Program-made: the position numbers and the translations under genes
Part shown: one piece after another, positions 1 to 9,358 of the stretch
How positions within the stretch are numbered: the stretch's first letter is position 1
How the letters are laid out: every line of letters begins with the position of its first letter
Assembly: GCA_002751075.1 (NCBI GenBank)
Contig: NAOQ01000150.1
Location: 10,443-24,802, forward strand
Source of the DNA: Ichthyophonus hoferi
Taxonomy: Eukaryota > Opisthokonta > Ichthyosporea > Ichthyophonida > Ichthyophonidae
Reading direction: 5' to 3'
Length of the DNA: 14,360 bases
The notes under the pieces: generated by a model
What the model saw: the letters and a program-made list of their open reading frames with translations, nothing else
The model's database searches: none
Told to the model about the DNA's origin: nothing

Positions 1-262
1 ACCTAGTTAATATATAAATACTAATTATATATTTGAACATTGTATACAACAATTTTATCAAAAATTATAATTATATTATGACTGCGTGTCTAATAATTCC
101 TGAAGCGCGCAGCCTTTTGTTTCTACAAACTATGTAAGCTCGCGCCATCGACTATTTTATTGGCGCAATAACAAAGAAGTGAGAGTATGGATGGATATAT
201 CTCCATATTTTGAACCCAATAAGAGAATAAAAGGCCAGACATGGTGGAAATAAGGAAATAAT
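1..262. other. Intergenic DNA left of RRM2
   Basis: No coding frame is visible here. The first 75 bases are very AT-rich; bases 84-170 are distinctly richer in CG (see the promoter candidate). A short hairpin-like stretch sits at 184-204, where TATGGA faces TCCATA. This is the gap between the RRM2 polyadenylation signal and whatever lies off the left edge. Confidence 0.6.
84..170. promoter_or_regulatory. Candidate promoter element cluster (CCAAT + E2F-like core)
   Basis: In a very AT-rich setting this stretch contains GAAGCGCGCAGC, CTCGCGCC and ATTGGCGC. The last joins an inverted CCAAT box to an E2F-like TTGGCGC core. GCGCCA at 142-147 and TGGCGC at 161-166 can also pair as a 6-base stem. 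CG-rich patches with CCAAT boxes are typical of animal housekeeping promoters, so this may serve a gene off the left edge. That role is inferred; no transcript start is visible. Confidence 0.25.
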
Positions 263-268
263 TTTATT
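263..268 (-). terminator. Candidate polyadenylation signal of RRM2
   Basis: TTTATT on the plus strand reads AATAAA on the transcript, about 240 bases after the RRM2 stop codon. It is the first canonical hexamer I found in the 3' flank. The cleavage site itself cannot be read from sequence. Confidence 0.45.
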
Positions 269-509
269 ATCAAAAGATCGCATTCACAACCCTGTATGGC
301 CTAGACCCTTCCTTCAGACAATCATCCGGGAAGGTAGTAGTAGGAGGGTAAAACCACCTTAAATATATACACTCATATATACTAACACCACGAACTATTT
401 GATAGAAATTTTTTATATTCTAACAAGGTTAACATCATATATGTATATATCTTTATACAGGAGCAAGTGGACCTCTCCTGTACGTAAAACAAAATTGATT
501 TTTTTTTTT
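269..509 (-). other. Likely 3' untranslated region of RRM2
   Basis: This runs from just after the RRM2 stop codon to the AATAAA candidate. It opens with an A-run in the transcript (T-run at about 499-511 on the plus strand), which touches the stop codon. CCTTCC and GGAAGG around 310-335 could form a small stem. Open frames crossing this stretch on either strand are out of frame with the gene and resemble nothing known. Confidence 0.45.
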
Positions 510-3500
510 TTAGAAATCAACTTCAGTAGAGAATATCTGTTTGGACTTGTCGGCCATAACACCGGATTTCTGATAATCTCCAACACGCTTCTCAAAGAAG
601 TTAGTCTTTCCTTCCAGTGATAAGAGCTCCATGAAGTCGAAGGGGTTCTCACTCTTATAGTACTGATGGGGAGACGGTTGGTAAGTATGACAGTAAGATA
701 GGTTGCAATGGGTATTAGGTATTAAAGTGTAGAAGAATATGTACAAGAGGTACATATGCATATACTAGAATAGTAGAATAGTAGATAGATCTATATAGAG
801 AAAGCGAAGCATGTTTGTTTAGAATGTGAAGGAAAGTTAGGTAAGCTTTTATAACACAACAAACAGATGGTGATATGGAAAAAATATACAAGTAATAAAA
901 AAAATAACATATAATAAATAGAATTATTATGTTTATGTACCTTAATCAATCTAGTCAAATGTGAGGGATTGTATCTATGTTATTAAAATAGCAGACAGCC
1001 AACAAATGGTGGGATTAAGGCTGCACAATGCATAGTAGACCCAATCAAAACAATCTTTTACCTTATCTTGGCCCAAGGCAACCAATAGACGATCAGCAAC
1101 AAATTCGATGTACTGGCACATGAGGTCAGCATTCATGCCAATCAGAGACACGGGCAGAGCACCAGTAAGGAATTCCTATTAAAATGAAGACCCGGGTTAA
1201 TTAACTATACGGACTGACAGTCATTAATTAAGTAATGATCAATCTTTATCTTATGCCAAATATCAACAGGTATTACATTGATAAATGAGGCTATGCTATA
1301 TAAATCAAGCCAATAAATGGTGAGTTTGTACGGATAAGGAAAGAAAAGTGAGAAAAATTAAAATTAAAAAGCGCTTACTTGATCCTGTAGGGCAATATTT
1401 ATAAAGTTACATTAAAGAAAGCCACTATACATACTACACCTACCACAATATAACTAACCCTATGCCACCATTACTACTTACGTTCTCAATGATGACGGCC
1501 TCCTTGATGATGTTAAGCACAAAGGCAGGGTCAGGCTTATTTTCGAGCATATTGTGCATGAGGCAGCCAAAGTCAGTGTGAAGTCCCTCGTCACGACTAA
1601 TTAACTCATTACTGAAAGTGAGCCCTGGCATAAGGCCACGTTTCTTAAGCCAGAAGATAGCGGCAAAAGAACCACTGAAGAAAATACCTGTAGGAGGGAG
1701 GAGAGAGAGGTAAGTTGATGGAGAGAGAAGTAGAAGCAATGTGTAAATTCCTGTATGTATGTATGCATAACAGTAACTATGTGTGTCTAGTTTAAAGAGA
1801 AGAATCATAATATAGTCACCAAGTATGGACAATGCCTAGAGAAGCAATATGATTGGTGGGGGGATAGGACTCTAATTACTATACATAGACGTAATGATTA
1901 GCACAAAATTGCTTTAAAAAAGTTTGATTAAAAAAGATACCATTGGTCCGCAGATGTTTTCAAATAAACCAATGTAATCAATATAGCAGCCCAGACAAAC
2001 AAAGACGAGATATACATACATGGTATTATTTATATTTCTCCACACACATATACACACATACATACACACACGGTACCTTCAACAGCGGCAAATGCAACAA
2101 TTCTCTCTCCAAAGGTAGAAGAAGCATTGATCCACTTAAGGGCCCACTCAGCCTTCCTCTGCACGGCAGGCATAGTTTCAATAGCATTGAACAGCCTGTC
2201 CTTCTCCTCGGGCTCACGCACATAGGTATCAATCAGGAGGGAGTACATCTCACTGTGGATGTTCTGGTGATACAGGGATGGGGTAATAATAAGTAAAGTC
2301 GCTAATATAGAGTATGATATGGGGTTTATTAACACATAAGTTATAAAAAGAAACAGGACATAATGTAGAAGAATGGAAGAAAACAAAATATACGCCCCAC
2401 ATTACAGCAATAATAAAATTAAAAAGGATTGAAAAAAGTAAAAAACATGAAACTGTATTTGACCACAAACCTCGTTCGCAATTTGTAAAGCGTTATATTA
2501 TAGCTATATGAAGTAAAAAGTAAAAATTAAAATAAAACTCTATTATACCACTAACCTCAATGGCAATCTGGAAGCCATAGAAACAACGGGCCTCAGGGAG
2601 CTGTACCTCAGCACAGAAACGCTCAATAAGGTTTTCGTTGACAATTCCGTCTGAAGGATTTGATTGCATTTAGTATTGTTAAACAGGGTTTAAATATATA
2701 ATACCATTTTCGGGCCTGTGAGTAGTAGTCAATGAGACTAGTGTACATAAGAAAGAATGGTAGAAGTATAGAGTAGCATTTTCTGATGTTATGGATTGTA
2801 AAATACAGTAAAGAAATAATGAAAAGATAGTAGTATAAGCATACCACTAGCTGCGAAGAAAGCAAGCACGTGCTTGATGAAATGCCTCTCATCATGAGTA
2901 AGGTTGTTCCAGTGTTGCATATCCTTGGAGAGGTCCACCTATAGAAGAAAGAACAACCCAATGGTTAGTTGTTAAATCCATCGATACAAGTGATGTATTT
3001 ATGCTCATGAAATAGAACCCAGTCAAAGGTTTTTAAGACTTCTCTACGCAATAACTTTGGTGTTTAGTGTGATCCACTTGATTAATTTGGTAGCAAACCC
3101 GTGTTGTTTTTCAAAATTACCCTCTTATCTTATAAACTCTCAATGAAACACAAAATACCACTAATGCAAACAATATAACTACCAAAATAAGTACCCTGAA
3201 TTTAAAAAAAAAAAACAGTCAAACACTTATTCATACTATATAGGATCCATAGGGTATATACTATACAGGCTATATAGGGCATACACTACATAGGGAACAT
3301 ATGGTATATACTACATAGGGTACATACTACATAGGGTACATACTACATAGGGTACATAGGGTATATACTATATAAGGTATATATGGTATATACTATATAA
3401 GGTATATAGCATATAGACTATAAAAGGTATATCAGCTATATACGATATAAGGTATATCAGACATATACTATATAAGGCATATCAGATATATACTATATAT

Positions 3501-3884
3501 GGCATATCGGATATATACTATATAAGGCATATCGGATATATACTAATATAAGGCATATCAGATATATACTATATACTATATAGGGTATATACCGTACATA
3601 CTACACATATAATAAACAGAAGTCATATGAAGAAATAAAACCTTTATAATAAACAGTGCTCCAAAATAGCAAGCACTACGAACATGCTTAAATAAAAAAC
3701 TTACTTCCTCAATTGTCCAGAAGGAGGCCTCATGCTTCTTATACATCTGCCAAATCTCGTGATACTGAATAGGGAAAAGAACAAAACGTTTCTTGTTTTC
3801 ACGGAGAAGAGGCTCAGCCTCCCTCATTTCGTGTGACATACCCTTAAAGGTAGGAAGAAGATCGTTTTCGCTATCAATACCCAT
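510..3884 (-). CDS. RRM2: Ribonucleoside-diphosphate reductase small subunit (R2), 7 exons
   Basis: This is the radical-carrying subunit of class Ia ribonucleotide reductase. With the large subunit R1 it reduces ribonucleoside diphosphates to deoxyribonucleotides for DNA synthesis and repair. Exons in transcript order are 3705-3884, 2845-2938, 2556-2650, 2077-2263, 1482-1687, 1062-1175 and 510-662. All introns are GT-AG, in phases 0,1,0,1,0,0, and the joined frame gives 342 residues plus stop. Iron ligands are D92, E123, H126, E185, E219 and H222, and the radical tyrosine is Y130 in ENIHSEMY; spacing matches mouse R2 (D139, E170, H173, E233, E267, H270, Y177). Other landmarks are EPLLREN (24-30), [23 protein letters not shown] and ENPFDFM. 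The tail FSTEVDF corresponds to the R1-binding FTLDADF. Only 23 residues precede EPLLREN and no KEN box is seen, as in p53R2 (RRM2B). The start has a good context (A at -3, G at +4) and a stop 18 codons upstream in frame. Whether it is the RRM2 or RRM2B type cannot be decided. Confidence 0.95.
2041..2071 (-). repeat. CA/TA microsatellite beside the intron 4 donor
   Basis: An imperfect CA/TA run reads as UG/UA repeats on the RRM2 transcript, starting six bases inside intron 4 (donor G at 2076). The exon 4 frame runs on into it as Val-Cys-rich nonsense, which is intronic read-through and not protein. UG-rich runs near donors are known binding sites for CELF- and TDP-43-type factors in animals. 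Confidence 0.75.
3236..3604. repeat. Minisatellite in RRM2 intron 1
   Basis: The intron between exons 1 and 2 (2939-3704) is half filled by tandem repeats. The left part has 16-base units of the type GGGTACATACTACATA (about 3300-3375), giving way to 25-base units near 3375. The right part (about 3424-3575) has about six units of the type AAGGCATATCAGATATATAC plus TATAT; one unit carries a one-base insertion. The units differ mostly by C/T and A/G changes. Motifs such as GGTATATACC are nearly self-complementary, so the array should fold readily. Confidence 0.9.
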
Positions 3885-4313
3885 ATTTACGAAAATGGTC
3901 TGTCCTGGTTTAAAATTATATCCTCGTGCTGTTTGTTATTTTATACATTATCAAAATTATCTTTGCCCTTTGTATCCAAGTGATTTTAAATTTACACATT
4001 ATCTTACAACAATTTCATTGGCTATAATCTTTTAAATTCTGAGATGTGGCTAGAGGTAATGTTCAATCATTCTTCTGTTCAAACTAGGCATTATGAATTT
4101 AAAAATATCCGTTTGTTTTACTAATATTACACACCTTACTTTTTTAAAAGATAACAGTGATTTTTTTTTCTGTTATTTTATATTTCCAATAAAACTATCA
4201 TGATGAACTTTCTAGTAACAAGAACTAGTTTGCTTCAACTATAGCTCCTATTTAGGCTGCCCTAACGCTGCTTAGTGCACGAACGTAACACGTCTTATCT
4301 TCTGTAAATTTAA

Positions 4314-4451
4314 CCAATCACATAAAAGTAAGCTCAGCTTGATTTGATTGGTGTATTTTCTAGTGCTAGAAGTTTGTTGAGGTATAGTGCTTAATGCTGA
4401 TTGGGTGGCTTTAGAACGAAAAGTATCATTTTAACCCGGAAAAAAATGGCG
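4314..4451. promoter_or_regulatory. Candidate RRM2 promoter: CCAAT boxes and YY1-like site
   Basis: Three CCAAT cores lie close together, 430-520 bases upstream of the RRM2 start codon: CCAAT at 4314-4318, ATTGG at 4347-4351 and ATTGG at 4400-4404. They are followed by an ETS-like CCGGAA and by AAAATGGCG at 4443-4451, which matches the YY1 core. Mammalian R2 promoters are known to depend on CCAAT boxes bound by NF-Y. The motifs are seen; the promoter role is inferred from position and family knowledge. The plus-strand ATG inside AAAATGGCG opens only an 8-codon frame. Confidence 0.4.
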
Positions 4452-4460
4452 ATATGTTCT

Positions 4461-5985
4461 TATAATTTGTGAATTAATCACTGCAATTCGGCTTTTGTCT
4501 CAAAAAGGTATATGTAATTACTATATAATGACTTTTTTTTTTTTTTCAAAAAAACCCAAAATTAGTAGTCAATGATAATTAGAAAATATTTTCTGCTTTA
4601 ATTGAAAGCAATATGCTATATCGCACAAATAGCATAAAGATGTAATGACCCTGATACGTAGTTTCAATTACTCTTACTAGTTTTGTTAAGAAGTATACAT
4701 GACTTAGGGAGAGCATGCCGATACTGAAGATAAAAATATAAATCCAGTGACTTTAATTTCTTTTGCAAAAATTTCAATAATACAAACGAAAACCTAATAA
4801 AAAGGTTTGTGTCAATTCTCAAATAATGTCACCTAATACTACGACATCTCACGCTTTGAGTAAGCTTTATTGTCGTAACATAGGTCAACAAATCGGCAAA
4901 ACACATCCTGGAAAGTCTAGCAATATCATGCAAACCTGGTGCTGACTTAGATCATTAAGGATGCTGGAATGGGATGATTCAGATCTTTCAATTGGAACAT
5001 GTAGTCTTTTATTTGTAAATGCATGTCAAATAATGCCACTTTCATGTTTTAAGTATTATAAAAATCTAAAAAAATAAAACATGGCATTAATATATTTAAC
5101 TATATCTAGCAGAATTTTTTACTTTTTTCACTGGTACGGATAGTATTTACAGATTATGAAAATGAGTCAAAACGTAATTATGGAAGACATGCAAGGATAC
5201 ATAAAGCACCTGGCAATTGGTTTCTTTACCCGCATAATTTCTTTTACGTGTCGTATGCCATTGGCTGTGCACAAATAGTCCAATCATCTCGCACTTTGTT
5301 TATGCTTTTATACTTGATTTTTTATTTCGTCTAACAAATTTTTGTAGATAATTTGATAGTCAGTTCGTTAACACAATTTTTTGAAAAAAGAATAACGGTT
5401 TAATTGCCCTGTATTTAGTGCGTGGTGTTTTTTTTTAAAAAAAAAATATATATATATGATTTCTATCTTTTGAAATTTACCAATCTAAATTATAAGAATT
5501 TGCACATTTTTTTTTAATTGTTAATGTTAAGTCAAAACCATAAAACAAAATCTTAAATTATAAGGGTAATAGACAGTAAGTAAATACGGTTCATATATAT
5601 TACAGATTTGGAATGGTTAAAGGTTAAATTTATAATTTTGGAAAGAACTAGTCACCCTTCCTCCCTCAATTGCTCCCACCACCTATGTCTGATGTTTGGA
5701 GCAAAGGTTGCCATGTGGCTGAAATTGTTTTGGTATAAATATGCACTGATTTTGAATTTGCGTTTTATGTTCATGATATGTGGGTGCTTATGTTTTTCAT
5801 TTGACAGATAAATATATTCTTGGAATTTTTTTAATCTTAATTAATCCAGTCTAAAACTTTCGGAAGGGCTCATCCGATTATGGTTGATTGTGCCTTGAAT
5901 TTTTGTGCGCTTGAACTATCTACACTAACACTAACTACCTATTGCTAGTTTATCATGTGCAATACATAATGTAGATTGGATAGTA
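4461..5985. other. Gene-free AT-rich DNA
   Basis: No supported gene, RNA gene or sizeable repeat is seen. There are scattered T-runs (about 4531-4546 and 5506-5514). A 67-codon plus-strand open stretch at 5608-5811 begins at TTG, is rich in hydrophobic residues and resembles no family I know. Small non-coding exons belonging to RRM2 could be hidden here and cannot be excluded. Confidence 0.5.
5428..5457. repeat. T9-A10-(TA) low-complexity tract
   Basis: Nine T, then ten A, then about eleven bases of alternating TA. The T and A runs are complementary and can snap back. It is simple sequence with no sign of a poly(A) tail from a retroposed transcript, since no coding or SINE-like body lies next to it. 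Confidence 0.8.
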
Positions 5986-5990
5986 TAATA

Positions 5991-6003
5991 TTTTGGCGGG
6001 AAA
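5991..6003. promoter_or_regulatory. E2F-type binding site
   Basis: TTTTGGCGGGAAA matches the classic E2F consensus and is one of very few GC-rich words in this gap. A reversed CCAAT core (5975-5979) lies 12 bases away. E2F drives R2 and other S-phase genes in animals. The site is about 2.1 kb upstream of the RRM2 start codon, so it could mark a distal RRM2 promoter or enhancer, or an unrecognised transcript start. No coding exon is visible beside it. Confidence 0.4.
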
Positions 6004-6424
6004 GGGTGCTGCTCTTTTGAGATTGTTTATTTTATTTAACTTGGTATTTGTTAATATATGTAGATACATATACAAAATAAATTTGAACATAAGTGTTTAA
6101 AACACTTCAACAAGATATATAACAAGATATAATTAAATAATTATATAACGTGTTTTCATTGACTTTTTAGAACAACTTTAAGATTGACGTTTTCCTACTA
6201 GAACATGCTAATAGCATGACTTGACCTTTTTGTACTACACCCGCAAGAGTAAGCCAGTTTTAATCAAAAGTATGTTTGTTATTCTTATTTTCACTACAAT
6301 TGTAATTGTTATAAGTTTTAAATGAATAGTTACTTAAGATTACTTCAATTGTTTGGTTTTCGCATTATTCCTATATATTGAGATAGAATCAGCTTAACCT
6401 GAAAATTACAATTTATAGTTGTGT
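6004..6424. other. Gene-free AT-rich DNA with a short palindrome
   Basis: No coding frame is supported. The near-perfect palindrome AAGTGTTTAAAACACTT lies at 6091-6107, followed by two copies of AACAAGATAT near 6109-6131. Nothing else stands out. Confidence 0.5.
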
Positions 6425-6835
6425 CATTGAAAACTTTGATAGGCAAAATTTTGAAAATTTTGTTTGAAGTGAACACAATAAACCTACCTTTAATTGGTGT
6501 ATATAATTCTCCGTGTGTCAGTGTATCATGCCTGTTTGAAACATGGCCGTGGCATGAATCTAAAAGTATAATATCGTCATTGAAAACTTTGATTGGCGAA
6601 ATTTTGAAACTTTGATCTGAAATATAAACTTTAATTGGTGCCTTAATATTGGTAATTAGCTCTCCTTTACCACCATAGTCGTACGATAATTGATTGGTGG
6701 CGCAGATCTCGCATTTACTAGCGCTTGCTAGGTTATTCTAGAGTTTTATTTTACTAGGAAAATCGTAATCGTGAAAACTTTTACCTATTTGTTGATACTT
6801 CTAGATTCATGCCACGGCCACGTTTCAAGCAGGGA
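6425..6835. repeat. Structured module of direct and inverted repeats
   Basis: A unit of roughly 85-90 bases starting CATTGAAAACTTTGAT occurs twice in the same direction (about 6425-6512 and 6577-6664). Both copies keep AAATTTTGAAA, TTTAATTGGTG and CTCTCC. Separately, a 41-base arm at 6529-6569 returns inverted at 6795-6835 with four differences; both arms contain TGGCCGTGGCATGAATCTA. The inverted arms enclose the second direct copy and about 130 further bases. No open frame or known transposon end is present. It could be a small non-autonomous element or a locally rearranged duplication. Confidence 0.7.
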
Positions 6836-6840
6836 TCAGC

Positions 6841-8372
6841 TGATTGTTTGTAGAATAGTTTGATCTTATTAAACGCCAGGGTTGTTAAGAATGGCTAATG
6901 CGATGCCTCTAAGTGCGGAAAATAAAATATATTCCCTCAAAATCTCTTCAAATATTCTTAAAAAGCATTTGACCGAAGTTTATAATTGAGAATAATTACC
7001 TGTGATCAAGCATTAATAGATATATTGAAAACTGCATAAACGACTTGAACACTTTACTTTACAAATTCTTTCCGTATTATAGGAGGGAGTAGACTTAGAG
7101 CTTGTACATAGGCTGGACATTATGAATATAGGTGCATCTACATCAAAAATACTAGGCTAATGTCTCTTGTTAAAGGAAAATATTTTAAATAATTAAATAA
7201 AGATACAGTATAATTGATAATCTATCTCAATCCAAATTGGCAGTTGATTTTCAATATATTATATCCACAAAGGTATATATACTTGAGTTCCTCAATTTAA
7301 AAACATTCAAAGGGGAATTATCCAAGCCTACACGGATCAAATTGGCACTTATTTGACTGCCGTAGTACATATGAGCTAGGCTATGAAAATATAAATATGC
7401 CAATTTAAATGTGGTCTTATCATTAACGTTGTTTACATTTAATCACACAAATATCACTACTGTTAGGCCGAATTTGGAAGTACTTATTATAGCGTCATCC
7501 AAAATTAGTCTCCATAGATTAGAGGCATGCTAATTTCCTCCGACTATATTATACTTTAAACTCATTAACTCTTCAGATGTATTATTATATTAATATTAAA
7601 TGACCTTGTTTTAATCATTATGGTTTGAAAAAAACTGCACAAAACTTTTCAATTATTGTATGTGTGATATAATTTTGTGCATATCGCCAAGTAGACGCCT
7701 TGAATCCTCTAGTACTAACATTACCAACAGGTTTATCAATGATCATTTTAAGTATTTTTTTGTAATGAGTGAATAACATTCTTGTTGCATTGTGATTCAG
7801 TGATTGAATTAGTGGTCTGATTTGGATTTTGCGGTGATTATCAGTTATGTCCTGTAATTATATTGTCTAGGAGTCTCAATTTAACACACTAGCTTTAACT
7901 CCTGCTTTTCCAGTGGGATAGCCACTAAGATAGTATTTTTTGTTGTGAAGAATATAGAATGAATAACTTTGTAACATTATATACATATATCACTTCAGCA
8001 GACAAATATATAGAAATATGCTGAGCTGCAATAAATCTGCAACCACTAGACTCTTAATTGTTGCTTTTTTACTAAAGAAGATCAAAAATGGTTGTTTTCA
8101 CTAGGCATATTGCCTTATTTACGTATTTTTGATTGTCAAGACCAAGTGATAAGTGATTATCAGTTAACAAAGTGTCCCTCCTTAATTGTAGCAATAGTAG
8201 TCACTTAATGCTGAAAGATGAGTGTTATATTAGAAGCCTCAGGTTTACTGAAGGTAAAAGACCTGTTCTCCTATACTCCAAGAGGTTCATCACTTAATTC
8301 TGAGTGATCTACTCTGTTCTTTATTCTTTACCTAATCAAGTAGGATGGCTTGGAAGCGTTGTTGGCCAAACC
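6841..8372. other. Gene-free AT-rich DNA
   Basis: No supported gene, RNA gene or long repeat is seen. The 14-base word GTGATTATCAGTTA occurs at 7834-7847 and 8153-8166. A 29-codon plus-strand frame starts at the ATG at 8218, ends near 8307 and resembles nothing known. A small hairpin, ATCACT facing AGTGAT, lies near 8290-8309. Confidence 0.5.
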
Positions 8373-8565
8373 CTTTTACTTCTTCCTTGGCATTATTAAA
8401 ATACGTAATTAAACTTTTGTGAATTTCTATTGCTGAGATTATTATTTCAAATTAGAGAATCACAACTAAAAACGATCACGTTACTCGTTATAGTTCCCGA
8501 CATACACAATTTCTTAATTCACAAGGTTTCAACGTTTCCAAAGTGCCAAGGAATGAGGAAATAAG
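8373..8565. repeat. Diverged fold-back repeat
   Basis: Bases 8373-8428 and the reverse complement of 8511-8565 align over about 55 positions at roughly 70 percent identity. The best-kept blocks are TTCCTTGGCA and TTGTGAATT. The loop of about 82 bases has no coding frame. The arrangement fits an old miniature inverted-repeat element, but no target-site duplication is clear at the ends, so the class is open. Confidence 0.5.
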
Positions 8566-8722
8566 AAATTACTTTGTAACTTTAAATACTATACATCACA
8601 AACGATATTATATATATATATATACCATAAGATATAATCTTCTATATCTAGTTTATAAGTAGATAGACTAACTTAATAACTTTATTAGAAATATCAATAA
8701 ATAGAAATTGAGTAAAACTGCA
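8566..8722. other. Spacer between two fold-back repeats
   Basis: AT-rich DNA with an alternating TA run at 8605-8624. Nothing coding is seen. Confidence 0.5.
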
Positions 8723-9001
8723 CCTTTAAATCTTCAAAATAGGGATTTTAAGCTTCAATGTGAAATATTCAATAAAAACCAAAAACAAAGTTAAGATAAA
8801 TTTTTAGTTTGAAAAAATAAAATTAAGCTAACTATTAATATAAATTATTTGTTAGCTTAGATTCTAATTAAATATTGTGTGGCCTTATTGTTTTTTTTCT
8901 TATCTTTGTTTTTGGTTTTTAATGTGTATTTTGATGATTCTCATATTGAAGTTTTAAATTCCTATTCTGAAGTTTAACGTTCCTATTTTGAAAATTAAAC
9001 G
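8723..9001. mobile_element. Fold-back (MITE-like) element with 21-base subrepeats in its arms
   Basis: The two halves are inverted copies of each other. TAAGCTAAC (8824-8832) faces GTTAGCTTA (8851-8859) across an 18-base loop, and the arms extend outward for about 100 bases, including AAAACCAAAAACAAAG facing CTTTGTTTTTGGTTTT. The outer arms are built of 21-base units: TGAAGTTTTAAATTCCTATTC at 8947-8967, TGAAGTTTAACGTTCCTATTT at 8968-8988 and a partial unit at 8989-9001. Inverted units lie at 8737-8757 and, in part, 8723-8736 on the left. Long arms with internal tandem units recall Foldback/Galileo-type DNA elements. There is no transposase, so it would be non-autonomous; a target-site duplication is not clear. 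Confidence 0.55.
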
Positions 9002-9330
9002 CTATAGCACATTGATATATGATCGATGAATATGGGCCTAAATCAATCAAGAGCATAATATAATATATAGTGCATATAAAGCTATACTGTATAGGGTTTT
9101 AAGCGCTTGACTCCTTAATTGTAAAAGTATAAAAGAAAGCTAATTTTGTTAGCATTCTTTATGGTTCTAAACACGCAAGCACGCATAGAGACAAGGAGAT
9201 ATATATTTGAATAAAATAAATAATCAGTTCATGCCTGATCTAAGAGCATTAAAATTATCACTTCAGAATTATTCATCCTAAACCAATTGATTGTGCAACA
9301 AGGTTGCAAGAGGAGTGAAACACAATACTC
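9002..9330. other. Gene-free AT-rich DNA
   Basis: No coding frame, RNA gene or repeat is supported between the fold-back element and the AT microsatellite. Short AT-rich self-complementary words occur, none longer than expected for such composition. Confidence 0.5.
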
Positions 9331-9358
9331 GGATATATATATATATATATATATATCC
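9331..9358. repeat. (AT)n microsatellite, perfect palindrome
   Basis: GG, then 24 bases of strict AT alternation, then CC. The block is a perfect palindrome and could extrude as a cruciform. The minus-strand frame crossing it reads alternating Tyr-Ile, a by-product of the repeat. Confidence 0.9.

Noticed and set aside
1943-2296. Plus-strand frame of 117 codons across RRM2 exon 4
   Set aside because: Antisense shadow of a strongly conserved exon; the peptide matches no family.
4445-4471. ATGGCGATATG as a possible divergent gene start on the plus strand
   Set aside because: The frame ends after eight codons with no good donor nearby; it is better read as a YY1-type promoter word.
5608-5811. 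Plus-strand frame of 67 codons
   Set aside because: It begins at TTG rather than ATG, is a hydrophobic peptide with no recognisable domain, and has no supporting splice or promoter context.
8218-8307. 29-codon plus-strand frame starting MSVILEASGLLKVK
   Set aside because: Too short to judge, resembles nothing known, and has an in-frame stop just upstream.
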